64,000 nt of DNA, from NCBI GenBank assembly GCA_965656715.1, contig CBFHLR010000008.1:37598-101597 (forward strand), written 5' to 3'. A model generated the notes under the pieces. It worked only from the letters and a program-made list of their open reading frames with translations, was not told the DNA's origin and made no database searches. Numbering within the stretch: the stretch's first letter is position 1; each line of letters opens with the position of its first letter. Shown piece after piece: positions 63,065 to 64,000 of this stretch. A program made the position numbers and the translations under genes. The DNA comes from Coraliomargarita sp965656715. Lineage in GTDB: Bacteria; Verrucomicrobiota; Verrucomicrobiia; Opitutales; Coraliomargaritaceae.

Positions 63065-64000
63065 ATGTCCGCGAACTATACTGAAGACAGCATCAAGTCA
63101 CTTGACTGGAAAGAGCACATCCGCCTGCGCCCAGGCATGTATATCGGCAAGCTTGGCGACGGTTCCTCCCAGGATGACGGTATTTATATCCTCCTCAAGG
63201 AAGTCATCGACAATTCCATCGACGAATTCGTCATGGGCCACGGTAAGACGATCGAAGTTAACATCGACGGCACACACGTCTCCGTGCGCGACTATGGCCG
63301 CGGTATTCCGCTCGGAAAACTCAAAGACTGCGCATCGAAAATCAACACCGGCGCAAAATACGATTCTGAGGCCTTCAAAAAGTCCGTCGGCCTGAACGGT
63401 GTAGGTATCAAAGCTGTCAACGCCCTCTCCTCTGAGTTTGAGATCCAAGCTTACCGCGAAGGTAAGACTCGCTGTGTGGCGTTCTCACAAGGTGAAATCA
63501 CCTCTGAAGATAAGCGCGACAAGTCATCGCAGGATGAAAATGGCACGGCGCTACGCTTTGATCCAGATCCGGAGGTCTTTGGGCAGTGTCGCTTCCGCGA
63601 AGACTATGTGGAGGACATGCTGTGGAACTATGCCTATCTCAACAGCGGACTGACCATCGTCTATAATGGTAAAAAGTTTAAGTCCGACAAAGGTCTGCAC
63701 GACCTGCTGGAGAACAAGCTGGATGGCGAACCACTCTACCCGATCATCCACCTTAAAGATAAAGACGTCGAGATCGCCTTCACCCACAATTCGACCTACG
63801 GTGAGGACTACTACTCTTTCGTGAATGGCCAGCACACCACCATGGGCGGCACGCACTTAGCCGCGTTCCGCGAAGCACTGGCAAAGACGATTAAAGAGTT
63901 CTACAAGAAGGATTTCGATGCGGTTGACATCCGTGCCTCGATTTGCGCTGCAGTCAGCGTAAAGGTGGAAGAGCCAGTCTTCGAGTCACAGACAAAGACC
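63065..64000 (+). CDS. DNA gyrase/topoisomerase IV subunit B (3' end outside window)
   Basis: The first 312 codons of a type II topoisomerase ATPase subunit; the frame runs to the window edge. The GHKL ATPase is clear: IRLRPGMYIGKLGDGSSQDD, LLKEVIDNSIDEFVMGHGK, RDYGRGIPLGKLKDC, NTGAKYDSEAFKKSVGLNGVG, then the transducer with FVNGQHTTMGGTHLAAFREAL. The short GKLGDG and KLKDCASKINTGAKYD look more like the ParE/second-GyrB group than standard GyrB. The partner subunit (parC/gyrA) is expected downstream. ATG at 63065. Confidence 0.9.
   Translation, partial: MSANYTEDSIKSLDWKEHIRLRPGMYIGKLGDGSSQDDGIYILLKEVIDNSIDEFVMGHGKTIEVNIDGTHVSVRDYGRGIPLGKLKDCASKINTGAKYDSEAFKKSVGLNGVGIKAVNALSSEFEIQAYREGKTRCVAFSQGEITSEDKRDKSSQDENGTALRFDPDPEVFGQCRFREDYVEDMLWNYAYLNSGLTIVYNGKKFKSDKGLHDLLENKLDGEPLYPIIHLKDKDVEIAFTHNSTYGEDYYSFVNGQHTTMGGTHLAAFREALAKTIKEFYKKDFDAVDIRASICAAVSVKVEEPVFESQTKT

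Overview
The window looks like chromosome from a verrucomicrobial bacterium of the Opitutae, probably close to Puniceicoccales/Coraliomargarita. This is an inference from four things: the mix of genes, the Gram-negative envelope proteins (LamB-type porin, TonB-dependent receptor, lipoproteins), a protein with an SHD1-like domain, and short intergenic repeats of a kind I associate with this phylum (one reads EHRTSNIE when translated). Base composition is moderate GC. Most of the window is dense, ordinary core genome on both strands. I see no rRNA, CRISPR, prophage or complete insertion sequence.

Layout: (1) 1-2455, the end of what looks like a nitrogen-fixation cluster: a NifA-type sigma-54 activator cut by the window edge, an FMN-barrel protein, a Nif11 protein and an ArsC-like nitrogenase-associated protein, ending in a bidirectional terminator. 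(2) 2470-16005, metabolism: LamB-type porin, YmdB, IlvB, a DUF481 protein, AguA/AguB (agmatine to putrescine), HisG, Bcp with a response regulator, ArgH, and a YyaL thioredoxin-fold protein. (3) 16105-25827: a lone pseudopilin, MutL, an amidase-fold protein without its catalytic residues, nucleoside salvage (upp, punA, deoA, deoC) with an 18-bp palindrome between the divergent arms, a DciA-like protein between two related hairpin elements, CysH and a lytic transglycosylase. (4) 25940-41661: GalM, an ABC-F ATPase, a cytidylate-kinase-like protein, BaiN, an AT-rich orphan, GlpK/GlpD, a serine hydrolase, a DEAD-box helicase, CoaD, an MFS exporter and HemB.

(5) 41849-44106: a TPP riboswitch in front of a TonB-dependent receptor, which predicts uptake of thiamine or a precursor. 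(6) 44243-54484: a GreA/B-like factor, then a full caa3-type cytochrome oxidase locus (ctaA, ctaB, DUF420, coxB with fused cytochrome c, coxA, coxC, subunit IV, ctaG) and a SLC13-type permease. (7) 54485-64000: repeat remnants, tRNA-Thr(CGU), a lone nuoA, a DUF362-like protein, a TPR lipoprotein, dnaG-rpoD, a small lipoprotein, tatA and the start of a GyrB/ParE gene that runs off the edge.

The most unusual points are: a histone-H1-like Lys/Ala tail on RpoD; a DnaG whose zinc site has lost three of four ligands; a MutL without the endonuclease motif; the amidase-like pseudoenzyme; the paired hairpin elements around dciA; and several dispersed repeat families, some of which form the 3' ends and stop codons of genes (aguA, hemB).
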